A stretch of DNA of 50,784 bases from a candidate division SR1 bacterium (GTDB lineage: Bacteria; Patescibacteriota; Gracilibacteria; Absconditabacterales; Absconditicoccaceae): NCBI GenBank assembly GCA_007115995.1, contig SKJI01000009.1, positions 1 through 50,784 of the forward strand. Reading direction: 5' to 3'. Numbering within the stretch: the stretch's first letter is position 1; each line of letters opens with the position of its first letter. Made by a program: the position numbers and the translations under genes. This document shows positions 34,234 through 45,307 of the stretch, piece by piece. Under the pieces are notes generated by a model. It ran no database searches. It was not told the DNA's origin and saw nothing but the letters and a program-made list of their open reading frames with translations.

Positions 34234-35142
34234 CTATTTTGTAACTTTTCAGACAATCATAAGTGGATAAATAACGAGCATTCATGCAAGAAATGCAAAA
34301 GCAGATCAAAGTATGTATTTTTCTATAGCTATCCATTCAGGGAAGATACTTGGTAGTGCTCAGAGCATACATCATATGAGTACAAGAATGGTTTCTTTGT
34401 GATAGCGGGTAAGGAGCATTTTGAGAATATTACTCATTATACTCAATCATAACAGAATTCATAGAACCATAATAAATAAGTTGGGTATGGTCTGAAAGAA
34501 GACAGCTATGTTTCCACTAGTTAATCAACTTGAAAACATGCTTACTTGTTCAATAACAGGATGATAGATACCTGCGATGAGCAGAATATATGATCAAGAA
34601 ATTCATGGAAGTATCATAGCGATGCTTCAGAGTATTCATCCTATAAAGAATCATATTGGACTTGTTGGTAGTGTTCAAATTGGCCCAAGAGTGATAAGTA
34701 TTCATAAAAAAACACCAAGAAGGCATCGTCAGAGCGTATATTGTCGATATATTTTTTTTTGTGTAGTAATTTCTTGACGAAAGAGAAAGTATGCACTCAT
34801 CACGATTAATCAGACAAAAAATAATGCAATAAGAGTAGGATAGATTTCTATCAGTCGTTTAATGATACGTGATCAGGTAAGAATACTAAAAAATATTCAT
34901 CAGAAAACGGCAACTAAAAAATTTCAATCTATTGCTTTTCGTGCAAAACGTATTGTTGCAAGTGATAGTCACTGTTTGAAGAAAATAACAAAGAGTGTAG
35001 GTGCTTGAGTAATGCTGGTAATTAGTCTTTCGTAAATTCATGCAAGAAATGCAATCGTTCATCATGAGACTCCTGGTACTAAATCAGCAATTCACATTGC
35101 TATTCAAACAAGAAAGGAATGTATTGAATATGTATTTTTCAT
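34234..35142 (-). CDS. DUF368 family membrane protein
   Basis: 302 residues, about eight membrane helices. Two family blocks are plain: DLVPGVSGGTIAFLAGIY near the start and ILPGISGSYILLIAGIY in the middle, the inverted-repeat PGxSG motifs of DUF368. Members were recently implicated in recycling undecaprenyl phosphate across the membrane (knowledge of family, not shown here). Both PGxSG blocks use TGA for Gly. Convergent with rnpB and divergent from the sortase gene. Confidence 0.9.
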
Positions 35143-35243
35143 GGTGTCAACTATACTCGCGAGTAAAAAGTGTATTTTTTTGTTTTTTATCCTTGTTGTT
35201 GGTAGTATAGAGATAAGAGTATTTTATAGATCTATGAGTACAT

Positions 35244-36071
35244 ATGTCTGGACTAGCAGTTTTTAAGGACCAATCTAAACTTATAAAGATACTGACCGAA
35301 TGATTAGATTTATTATTGGTTGTTTTATCAGTTGTAATCGTGTGAATTGTTGCTCTCTATTACAACGTTTTTTTGATTGAATTGCAAGACATTCTTTGAT
35401 TTTCTCCTCAATGAGTTTCTGTAGTGAGATCTTATGAAGCAACAACCACTACAAAAAAACATCAGTATATAGAACATTGATTACAAAATGTAGAAGAAGT
35501 ATTTTCACTATTAGATCCGGTTCAGTGAACACGTTGATGAGTATCATTATATGAGTATTCTATGGATAATTTTCTGATAAATAATCTTGGGTCGTATGAT
35601 TTACCATTTGATACGACGCCACCATGACGTTTTTTGGTTATTCCATCAATTTGAGTGCAAGCACCAATCATTGATGTGCCGTTTGCATCTGAAGAAAAAA
35701 TAATACATGGTGATTTTGTTGATGAGTTACGTCAATGAGTGGTAAAATATCCCAATACAACACTCCCAGGGAGAGTAGGAAATACATTGCTCTTTGGTCA
35801 TTCTAGTGTAGATATGCTTCAAGCAAGAAATGAACCGTATGGGCATATTTTTTACAGATTACCAAGAATGCAAGCTGGAGAGATTATACAAGTGGTTTGG
35901 GACGGTGAGATTTTTGAATATGAGGTTGTTGAGAGAACGATCTTGTGGCCAAATGATGTACCTGATGCTGTTAACCAAAAAGTTGATAAAGATGTACTTA
36001 TTTTAATGGCATGTTATCCATTGATGTCAGATGCACAAAGAATTTTGATAACAGCATTACCTCGCCAATAG
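35244..36071 (+). CDS. Sortase
   Basis: 275 residues. N-terminal membrane anchor (about 27-48), a spacer, then the sortase barrel: IPSIGVQAPI, LFGHSS with catalytic His near residue 185, LMACYP with Cys near 257 (family TLxTC, here LxxC) and Arg in AQRILI near 268. Sortases join surface proteins to each other or to the wall by a Cys transpeptidation. I find no LPxTG-like signal in the window, so the substrate motif is unknown. First gene of the plus-strand surface locus; 21 nt before the wall-hydrolase-like gene. Confidence 0.85.
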
Positions 36072-36092
36072 TCTTTTATTTACTTCATTACA

Positions 36093-38003
36093 ATGAGAAG
36101 ATTTCGTCAAATTCTTACCTGTTGTGTATGAGTTATCATAGGTTTTTCTGTTACATGATTTACTGGTTTTGTTGATTGAATAGAAGAAATATCTGATAGT
36201 ATTCCAGTTTCAATGGAAGCATTTAAAACGATGCTTTTAGAAGAAGCATATACAAACCCTGATTTTATAGCTTTGGTTGATACAGCTCAAGCAAGGATAG
36301 ATCTTCAAGACTTATCACAATCATTTATACAACTAGAAGAACAATATCAAAGAGTTGCTGAACAGCAAGCAGTTATAGAAGAGCAGTATGGTAATGTGCA
36401 AGAATCTATCGAAAGAATTTTACATGAGTCAAGTAGAGTGAAACAGCAAGTTCATGAAACATTAACACAGATAGCACTCTTGCGTAGAAAAGTTGAACTA
36501 CTGAGAGAGTGAATTCATGATATTCATAATGATTACCAAAAAACAAGAGAAGATCTCAAAGCATATACGAGGTTTTTATATTATTTATTTAATAATTATT
36601 ATTGACGGTGATCAAATAATAATGATATTTCATTATTTATAAAATCTGATAATATTGCAAAAAGTCTCGTCATGCAAGATTCAGTTATGATAATGACTGC
36701 GCATATCCAAACATTGATGGATACGATGAAAGAAAAACAGCAACAATATGCACAGGCTATTTTTGAGTTGCATAGAACGCAGATGGTGTACAGAGAAGCT
36801 TGAAAACTATTAGAGAAAGACTTAGAATCTTTACAACAACAGAAATCTTCATTGTATGATTTATTGGCATATCTGCAAACAACAAGAAATCTTGCTTGAA
36901 GCCAAGTATCATTAGTCAGGTGAACACAAGCAACAATGGCTCATCAGATCAATCAACTGAGGCAGATGACAACAACGTGATGAAAAGCTCTACCTTGAAC
37001 GCTTGCTGCAGATTTATTACAACTACCAGATATTGAAGATTGAGATAAGTATTTGACTTGGCCTATTATATGAATACCTCATATTACACAATATTTTCTT
37101 GATCAGTACGTGCTGGATACTACGTGAGAAGAGTTTCTATGAGTGCGTTTTGAACTACCACAAGGTAGTCATGTTTTTGCTCCAGCACCTTGAATTGTTT
37201 ATAGAGTTATATGGGAGGATGATATGTCACAAGCATGGATTATAATACTACATAAGTACTGATACGCAACGTTTTATACTCCAATGAATGAAATTTTTGT
37301 AGAGGAATGAGCATTGGTTGCAAGAGGAACAGTTATAGGAATGAGTTGATGACAACCTTGAACAGTATGAGCATGAATTGACGCAGCTTATCCATATCTT
37401 GATTTTTCAGTAGCAAAAAATGGTCAGTTTATAGATCCGTTGAGATTATTTGATATCAGTATATATCAGAGTCAGGAAGATCTCCCAGAAGCGTACCATC
37501 ATCAATATATAAAAAACATGCTTGATAGAAAAGTTATTGTTGAGAGATTGTGAGTTATGCATTGAAATACACTGTTGGAAAGGGCATATGCGTTTTTAAG
37601 AACATATGCTGTTTGAGCATTTGCAGATCATAATTTATGGCAGGATGCAGCATATGATTCTGGTATTGATCCACATTTTGGAATTTGTATCTGATTTGCC
37701 GAGACAAGTTTTAGAAATTTTAAGTCAAAAAATAATATCTGAAATGTATGAAATAATGATAGAGGAGATGTGGTAGAATTCTCATCACCACTTGCTGGAG
37801 CAAAAGCGATATTTGCAGTCTTTAATAATAGGTTTCTTGGTACATATAATACTCTCAATGAACTCTCGAGATTTTGAAATGAACACTGATATATTTACGC
37901 TTCTTCACCGTTCAATCGACAAAAAAATATCATGGAATGTTTGAGTGCAATATATGGATATCGTATTCCTGAAGATTTCCCATTTAGAAGAACAATTAGA
38001 TAA
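36093..38003 (+). CDS. Secreted coiled-coil, M23-like and glucosaminidase-like protein
   Basis: 636 residues. Signal peptide (about 7-28), a long EnvC-like coiled coil (70-310), an M23 lysostaphin-type domain (about 345-455) and a C-terminal lysozyme-fold/glucosaminidase-like domain (about 510-620; GICIGFAETSFRNF, NNIGNVGNNDRGDV). The M23 zinc ligands are absent: the usual HxGxD is GVRFEL and the terminal HLHF is YLDFSV, so this part is probably non-catalytic, like EnvC-type activators. The second domain keeps the Glu in FAETS. Likely remodels or docks on the cell wall. Precedes the four pilin-like genes by 118 nt. Confidence 0.8.
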
Positions 38004-38121
38004 ACATTGATTTTTTAAATCTTTTATGCTATTCTATAAAAAACTCAGTAAAAATTTGACAAAAAAACACAGAAGCTATATACTTATTATTGTATCTTTA
38101 TATTCTCATTATACTACACAC

Positions 38122-38553
38122 ATGAAAAAATTATTTACATTATTGCTTTGAGCTGTTGTTGTAATGCTATGATTTACAACAGTACATGGGCAATTCCAAA
38201 CACAAAATCCATATGAAGTATCTACTGATTCTGGATGAGTACAAAATGTTAATGTTATTGGTCAAGGTCAATGACAACAAGATGCTTTTGTTAATGTTGT
38301 AAGATGAGGTATCAACTGGACGCTTGGTATTCTTGCATTTATTGCATTGTGTATCTTATTGTATGGATGATTCTTGATGGTAACAGCGGCATGAGATGAA
38401 GAAAAATATGGAAAATGATTTACTATTTTGAGACAAGCTGCAATCTGACTTATTTTGATTGGAATTGCATGGTTTGTTGTTTCTATCATCTTCTGGTTAG
38501 TCAATCTTGTTTGAAGAGCAACTGAATGACAAAGTGCTAATACATGAGCATAA
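38122..38553 (+). CDS. VirB2/TrbC-like pilin paralogue 1
   Basis: 143 residues. Signal peptide with probable cleavage after VHG, a short polar segment with VNVVRGGINW, then two membrane helices separated by MVTAAGDEEKYGKGF. This is the small two-helix VirB2/TrbC pilin layout often seen in CPR. The C-terminal tail (EGQSANTGA) is the most divergent of the four copies and lacks AGPAGT. Nine TGA-Gly. Largest gap (151 nt) follows before copy 2. Confidence 0.8.
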
Positions 38554-38704
38554 AGTATAGTAGTTTTTGTATATGCTTCTTGTCATTACACGCTTTGAGT
38601 ATGGGAAGGTATTCTTTCTAATATACTACCACTGCCTATTTGATGACAAGAAGCCGCTCTATCTACGTTATACTTTTTTATTCTTTTGCAGTTATTGTGA
38701 CGCA

Positions 38705-39154
38705 ATGAAACTATTTCTCAGATTATTGATAATTTGTAGTACGCTTTTTGTATGATTGCAGAGTTTTATGCTACCTCTTTCTGTTGAAGCGTCATTGATT
38801 GATAATGCAACAAGTCCATTTAGTGATAGCTGAGATGTTTGAGCAGCTGACAATGTTTCTCTTATTGGTACGGATAGCCAAAAAGAAGATAGTTTGGTAA
38901 ATGTTGTAAGGTGATTAGTCAATTGGATGTTGTGAATTATGTGACTTGTAGCATTACTTGCATTGGTGTACTGATGATTTTTGATGGTTACAGCAGCATG
39001 AGATAGTGAAAAGTACTGAAAATGATTTACGATTCTCCAACATGCAGCTGTATGATTAATTCTTATTGGTACTGCATGGTTTATCGCAAGTATTATATTC
39101 CGACTCATCAATCAAGCGTGAGATCATGCATGACCAGCATGAACATGATGATAA
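38705..39154 (+). CDS. VirB2/TrbC-like pilin paralogue 2
   Basis: 149 residues. Signal peptide (cleavage probably after VEA), VNVVRGLVNWMLGI, then YGGFLMVTAAGDSEKYGKGFTILQ between the two membrane helices. C-terminus reads AGDHAGPAGTGG, where four of the glycines are TGA, the last two immediately before TAA. Strongly similar to copy 3, indicating recent tandem duplication. Confidence 0.82.
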
Positions 39155-39276
39155 TAGATGTTTGATAAAGTTGGTGTTACCAGTTTATTGTTTGTTACAT
39201 CTGATTCTACAGCATAAAAATCTGTCTACTCCTTGATACAGTACATTTCTTTCATTTTATTTCTCATGAAGTTTTT

Positions 39277-39738
39277 ATGAACAATATATTCAAAAGAATC
39301 TTTAGAAATTGTACGGGACTTCGTATGTTTACTCTAACAGGTTTTATACTGACGTTATTGATATGACCGTTTGCTACATATGCTCAATTAAGTCCAAATA
39401 CACCATTTATTGACGCGCAAGATTCTTGAGCAGCTGAAAATATTAATCTCATCTGAACTGACTCTGGTCAGGAAGATGCATTGGTGAATGTAGTGAGGTG
39501 ATATGTAAACTGGATTTTATGAATCTTGTGATTAATTGCATTAGTTATGGTAATGTACTGATGATTTTTGATGGTTACAGCAGCATGAGATAGTGAGAAA
39601 TACTGAAAATGATTTACGATTTTACAGCAATGAGCTGTATGATTAATTCTTATTGGTACTGCATGGTTTATAATTTCAATAGTGTTTTGGTTAGTGAATC
39701 TCACATGAACACAAGCATGACCTGCATGAACATGATAG
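39277..39738 (+). CDS. VirB2/TrbC-like pilin paralogue 3
   Basis: 153 residues. Signal peptide cleaved probably after TYA; DALVNVVRGYVNWILGI; YGGFLMVTAAGDSEKYGKGF loop; second helix GLILIGTAWFIISIVFW; tail TQAGPAGTG ending TGA-TAG. ATG 39277 is chosen because the earlier ATG at 39267 is in another frame. Closest relative in the window is copy 2. Confidence 0.82.
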
Positions 39739-39779
39739 TTATCTAACTGGTATATGTTTCTTTTATTCTAGTGTGTAGT

Positions 39780-40310
39780 ATGAAGAAAAATTTTTGAACA
39801 AAATGATTCTATAATCTATGAGGTAGTATACCGTTTGCTAAAAATTGTATACACATCTTTCTCCAATGAGGATATAGTAAAATAATGAGATGGTATTTCT
39901 CTATGAGTATGATCAGTGTTGTTGCTTTATGTTTTTTTCCTTTTATTGCTGTAGCAGGGAGTTCATCATTTGGTGATGCAAGATCAGTTGATGCAAATGC
40001 ACAAATAGCAATTTGATGAGCATCTTGAGAGATTGAGAGAGATAACGCACTCTTAGATAGTATCACATGAGCTGTCAATCGAGTCTTATGAATTAGTGGT
40101 CTCATAACTGTGATTGTATTGATATATGGTGGAGTGCAAATGGTTACATCTTGATGAAGCGATGAACAATATAATAAATGATTTGCAATTATCAAAGCAG
40201 CAGCAATCTGATTACTGATTATTTGATTTGCATGGTTTGTAGTAAGTATGTGATTCTGGCTTGCTCAGCAGGTATGAGAAAATGCATGACCAGCATGAAC
40301 TGAAGGGTAA
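39780..40310 (+). CDS. VirB2/TrbC-like pilin paralogue 4
   Basis: 176 residues with an N-terminal extension of about 35 residues before the signal peptide-like segment (cleavage after AVA); ATG 39886 (at MRWYFSM) is a likely alternative start giving a normal leader. Two helices with YGGVQMVTSGGSDEQYNKGF between them; tail GENAGPAGTEG. Most diverged core of the four but keeps the AGPAGT tail, which argues that the tail has a job of its own. Confidence 0.78.
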
Positions 40311-40356
40311 TTATATGTAATATTTCTAAATATTTATTTTCATCTAATTATGAGTA

Positions 40357-41796
40357 ATGGGTCTAGAACATATTCACCATCAAGAGTATAAACATACTCT
40401 TACTAGTACGAGCAATCACACTGATCAGTATACTCCTAAACATATTTCATGACTACAACAATCTACTCAAGAAGAAATTGAATGACCGATCTGTGAACTT
40501 GCAAAACTCTGAATAAATGCTGTTGAAACAAATGAAACTATTGAGCATGAAATATCTGCAATATTTGAAAAGATTACTTGATATGATTTGTTCTACAAAA
40601 ATATCGATATTATCTCAGCATATGAAAAAAAACAGATTGAAGAATCTGTATGAATACAGGAAATATCAAGCGAACTTATAGAATATCTTTTATGAGAATA
40701 TTATCTTTGAAATATCCTCACTAAACCTCATATTCATGATAGATTTTCTGTACTAAAGGCATGTTTTGAATACAAAAGAAAAGATAATATAGCATCTATA
40801 GAATTTGATGTTCATAGATATATAATTTTACACAATCAAGATAAATTACATAGATCTATACCGTTTCCAGATGATCAAAAGAAGCTGTTAAAACCAAAAA
40901 ATATTCCATGAAATAAACTCATAACAAAACCAGATTTTCGTGCATCTGCCAATTTTTGACAGCATGAATATAAAAAAAATGTTCCCAAATACGATAATTT
41001 TGATGAAAAATATATACTAGAAGAAGTTTTTGGGTGAAATATACCAGATGAAAAAGAAGTATGTCTCTCTAAAATTTTAGCATATATGAGTGATCTAAAA
41101 TATGACTGAATGAGTTTTTTTTATTTTAACAATTTTTCATTTTTATACTTTGATATGCAAACAGACTCTTTAGTCCCAGTGAAGTATGAAAATATTTATT
41201 TTGATGAGCAGTTAGAAACTGTTTTTTTTGAATATATTGATGCTATTGAGTGAATTTGATCTGATAAAAAAAGAGAATGAAATGAGAGTGTGGTATCATA
41301 TTTGTATAAAATACAAACGAAACGAAAAAATGTACTAGCTGATCTACCTAATATGATGTGAAGTGAAGAACATCGTCAACTGCTTAAACTATCAGAATGA
41401 TTTTCAGCACGTATGGAACAATACTTATGATCATATTATAATGAGCGTGATTTACCATTTGATTGATGAGATGTCTTTGAATTTATAGATTGATGAGTAT
41501 GAGTTTGTAGAAATTATTCTGTTGTATTCAATAACATATATGAAACAGCAAGAGCGTTATCTAGAAAATGAAATATGAAATTATATAATGATTCAAAATC
41601 TTGTACTGTCTTAGAAGATGGGCATGTGAGTAATGTAATTTTTGAACGTAAAGATTGAAAACTTCAAAAAAGCTATATAGATATTACAAGTTATATATTG
41701 TTTGGGAATCTACATAGGATATGAGTTGATGCTGCATATTCAATACTTCTGGCATGAAATGACTCAAACACTGAAAAAACTAACAAAAATATATAG
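40357..41796 (+). CDS. Transglutaminase-like cysteine protein
   Basis: 479 residues, no signal peptide or membrane segment seen. Long N-terminal helical region, then a C-terminal domain with GVCRNYS (Cys near residue 383), GHVSNVIF (His near 422) and SYIDITS (Asp near 441): the Cys-His-Asp order and local context of the transglutaminase/papain-like core. Members cleave or crosslink proteins. It follows the pilin-like genes by 46 nt on the same strand. Which proteins it acts on is unknown. Confidence 0.65.
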
Positions 41797-41846
41797 TCTA
41801 AGTAGTAAGTAACTGTGACAAAGTTCTGCTATATTTTTTCATTACA

Positions 41847-41867
41847 TCTAGCAGGTTGCTTGCTAGA
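41847..41867. terminator. Bidirectional hairpin between convergent genes
   Basis: Perfect 7-bp stem TCTAGCA / TGCTAGA with a 7-nt loop, between the stop of the transglutaminase-like gene and the stop of the DsbA-like gene. On the minus strand it is followed by a short T run (TGTAATGAAAAAAT reads T-poor), so function is inferred from position. Confidence 0.4.
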
Positions 41868-41924
41868 AGGATTTTCTTATATAGCTGTGCTTGAGATGGT
41901 AATAATAAGTTTTTTTATCATTTT

Positions 41925-42710
41925 TTACTTTCTCATGAGAGATAACGATTCTTCCAATTCGTCCAAATTATATAATCATGGAATGAGATACCACTGTTCA
42001 GTGTTCTTGTTATAAAAAATAAGTGATGGAAGATGAGTTAGTGGAAATAACTCTATGAGCTTTGCTTGGAACGTACTCTGATCAGATGTGATATTTTTGG
42101 GGTTGAGTAAACATCACAAAAATCACGGTATTGCCAATCACTCAGTTGCCTGTGCTATCGTCAGTAATGAACTATTTGTATGGTTAAACAAAATATCTAT
42201 GAGTTGGTAACGAATTCAACTTGCATAGGTTGCATTGAGACAATTATATGCATGGTGAGCATTATGAGTATTTTGTCAAGTTTGTGCAAATCATACAAAT
42301 GAGATCTGGAGGTTTTTTCAAAAAAAATCTATAAGTTCGTTGATAAGATTACCTGCAAAAAGCTGCATACAGTAGTAACTTGAAAAATCACAAATAATTA
42401 CAAGTTCAAATTGTGCTCTTTCATTACTGATGATTACCTTTCATTGAGTTATTTGTTTGATCGTATGAATTGAACTCGTTCCTGTGAGTATATCAGGGTG
42501 TAAGCTGGATGTGTATTTGCTCTGATTGTTTCCTCATGCTTCAGTTGAGTTTTTATCACGTTGTGTGATATGTACAAGATTGCGTTGTATATAGTTCATA
42601 AGTGTTGCTGTATTTTCTTGCTGTATTGTTTCTTTTTGTAATCATTTCCAAAATCAAAAAATTATAACTCAGAAAAAGAGTAGTGATATAAGAACTCTTA
42701 GTTTATACAT
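41925..42710 (-). CDS. DsbA/thioredoxin-fold protein with SYYC active site
   Basis: 261 residues. N-terminal membrane anchor or signal (about 5-25). VIICDFSSYYCMQLF corresponds to the thioredoxin_4/DsbA FsDfxCPYC motif, but the first Cys is Ser (SYYC); HLPSLIFYN is the cis-Pro strand. One-Cys variants cannot form the usual disulfide and may act as isomerase-like or redox-silent binding proteins. Conserved CLN and GCLLN cysteines remain. Starts 70 nt after the PBP gene's stop on the same strand. Confidence 0.65.
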
Positions 42711-42780
42711 TCACTGCAACAAAAAATTAAAATTGTTGCTATAAAATACATTTTATAAATATAAAGTCAATAGTAAGTTA

Positions 42781-45174
42781 TTACATATCTATACTATCGT
42801 ATGATATAAGGAAATCTGTCAGCTGAGAAAAAATACGTCAAGCAGTATCGGCTCACCATGGTGATCATCTTGGACGTGAGACTTGAACAGAAATAACATA
42901 GCGAGGATCATCTCAACTTACTATTCATACTATTGATCAGATAGTCCATCATGCTCATGATTGATATTGTCATCTATAAGCAATTTCTGAAGTTCATGTT
43001 TTTCATCATAATCTGATAGAATCTTTTTGAAATCTTTGTAGCTGACCAAACTCAAATGTTCATCTTAATGCTTCTTTGATAAGTTCACTTGTTTCAGGTT
43101 TAAAGACTTGCCTTCTTTCTTTTTTAGGGAGTGGTAAGTACTGCTGACTGTTTGGATCAAACATTGCATCAACAATGGTTGGTTGGATATAGACTCATCA
43201 GTTTACCAATGCTCAATATGCAGATGCCATATGTAGGGGAGTTGCGAGAAATCACTGTCCAAAGGTATTATTAAAATATCTTGCAACTGATACATTATTG
43301 AACGTTGGTAAGGTTCATGCCTGCGCATTTGCAAGTTCTATGGTTGTATCTTGTCAGAATCATAATTTATCCATATAATTATAAAAGATATATTTGGTCA
43401 TTTGTTGGGCAATTCTTACCATCCCTACATTGCATGAAAACCAAAGTGCATGAGTAAATGTATGTGTTCATAAACATTTCTCATCAATATTTGCAATGGT
43501 AAAGGGACCAATTTCTACTGATCATTTAGGATCATCATAATAATCATACATATTGATGCTATCACTATCAACTCAAATAGCGAGTGTGAGTGTTTTTACA
43601 ATACTTCCAGGTTCATATGGGAAACTAATATTTCTATTGACGAATACTTGTGGTCATTGAATACTATCGTAGATATATTTTGTTCATGGAGTTGATTCTC
43701 TTTCTGCCATAGGCAATGAGACAAGTGTACTTCAAGATAAACCAAATAAAGGAATATCTACATATGAGTAGTTATGAATTACTCATCTTTCTGCGTGGAG
43801 TATTGGTCTTATTTTAAATGAATCTTGATAGTCATTTGGATTAAAGTTTGGAAAATTTGCCATTGCTTTTACTTTTCATGAATGCGGATCTAAGACTGTC
43901 ACTGCTACACTATCTGAACCTAACGACCAGTTATGATATGCAATCATAGATTCTAATTCTTTTTGAATAACAGGATCAATCGTCAAGTAGATATTTACTC
44001 AATCTTGTGGTTCTTTGATATCAAAGTTATTTGCTCAAATCTGTCATATCCACGGAGTTGCAAGTCATATAATGGCTCCATCTTCTCCACGTAACTCTTT
44101 GTCAAAATATTGTTCAACTCAGAAAAATGCATTATTATTTACATCCATATATCATAGGATGTGAGACATAAAAAACCCATGTGGATAGTATCTTTTTTCA
44201 GACTTTTCTAGTCCAAATCAGTGCATCAGTGGAATACGTTCAGATCAAAATCTCTCTGCGTTTGTTTCATTTTTAGCATCAAGTATACGTTTTGTTAGTT
44301 TTGCGTTAAGACCATCTAAGAGTTTAATATATCTTATTTCTTGCGGTCTCATTGCTCATCTAATTCTTGCATTATCAATATCTATATCATAGCTTCTCAA
44401 TAATCTTCAGAGTTCAGCTGCTTTTGCATCTCAGTTTGTGATATTGAGTGGAAGCGTATACAGATACTGATTGCTAATAAGATCAGTATAGCTGTTATAG
44501 GGTTCTTGTCTGAGAATAGTCTTTAGATCATCATTGGTTATTTCTATGAGATAGTTTCTTGCTCTCATTCATCATTGAATAAGTTGATCATATCTGTTTG
44601 CGATACGTTGTTGTATAAGTTCAGTGGTCATCTCATCTAAAATAGACTGTACTGATTCTTGATACTCTTCTTCATTGATAAAAAGTAAGGTGTCTCACGT
44701 AAAAACATAATAAAGATCTTCTTGAGGCAGAAGTTCTTCTCAGAGAAACTCTTGGAGATGTTGGATACATTCTAGCTTTGTCGGACTATCTAAACCATGA
44801 TCTACACAAAAATGATCATAAGTGATCGGAGTGAGTATATCAATAGCTCTTTGTTTTTGTTGATCAGATACGATATATTTAGGATCGACAAATAATCAAA
44901 AAAGTTCGACATTTTCAGTCATTTGAATTTTTGTTCATCATTTATCAGTCACAAAAATTTGTCATCTTCTTGCTTCGAGTCTAGTGGATGTAAGGTGTTG
45001 ACCAGCAAGGAGCTCTTGATAGTATGATCAATTTACAATTTGTAATCAAAATAGTCTCAAAATAACAATAAGAAAAAACAGACCAAAGAGTCAAAGCATT
45101 TTTTGCTCGCGTGTGAGTCATTTATAGAAACGAATAGCCTTTTTTTGTAGATGCATAGATTTTCGATGAGACAT
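42781..45174 (-). CDS. Class B penicillin-binding protein (transpeptidase)
   Basis: 797 residues. Short basic N-terminus, one membrane anchor (about 30-48), a pedestal/dimerisation domain with GAMRPQEIY and an RYYPHGFFMSHILGYMD block (family R.YP.g..aahvlGyv), and the transpeptidase domain: EPGSIVKT (catalytic Ser near 523), SCN (SxN box) and KTGTSE (KTG box near 729, its Gly TGA-encoded). Crosslinks peptidoglycan outside the membrane during elongation or division; which of the two is not decidable here. A PBP2/FtsI-type enzyme. Confidence 0.93.
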
Positions 45175-45307
45175 AAAATTATGTCCTGTATTTATATGTA
45201 TATTATTTCATACATCAAGTATAAACAAGCGGTACTTTTTTTATTTTCCTATTTTTTTTTCAACGATAATACATATACACAAGGTATTTATTTGGTAAAG
45301 AATTCGT

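Noticed and set aside
41815-42015. 66-codon plus-strand frame with a membrane-like N-terminus
   Set aside because: Overlaps the C-terminal coding part of the DsbA-like gene on the other strand and contains the hairpin at 41847; no family feature.
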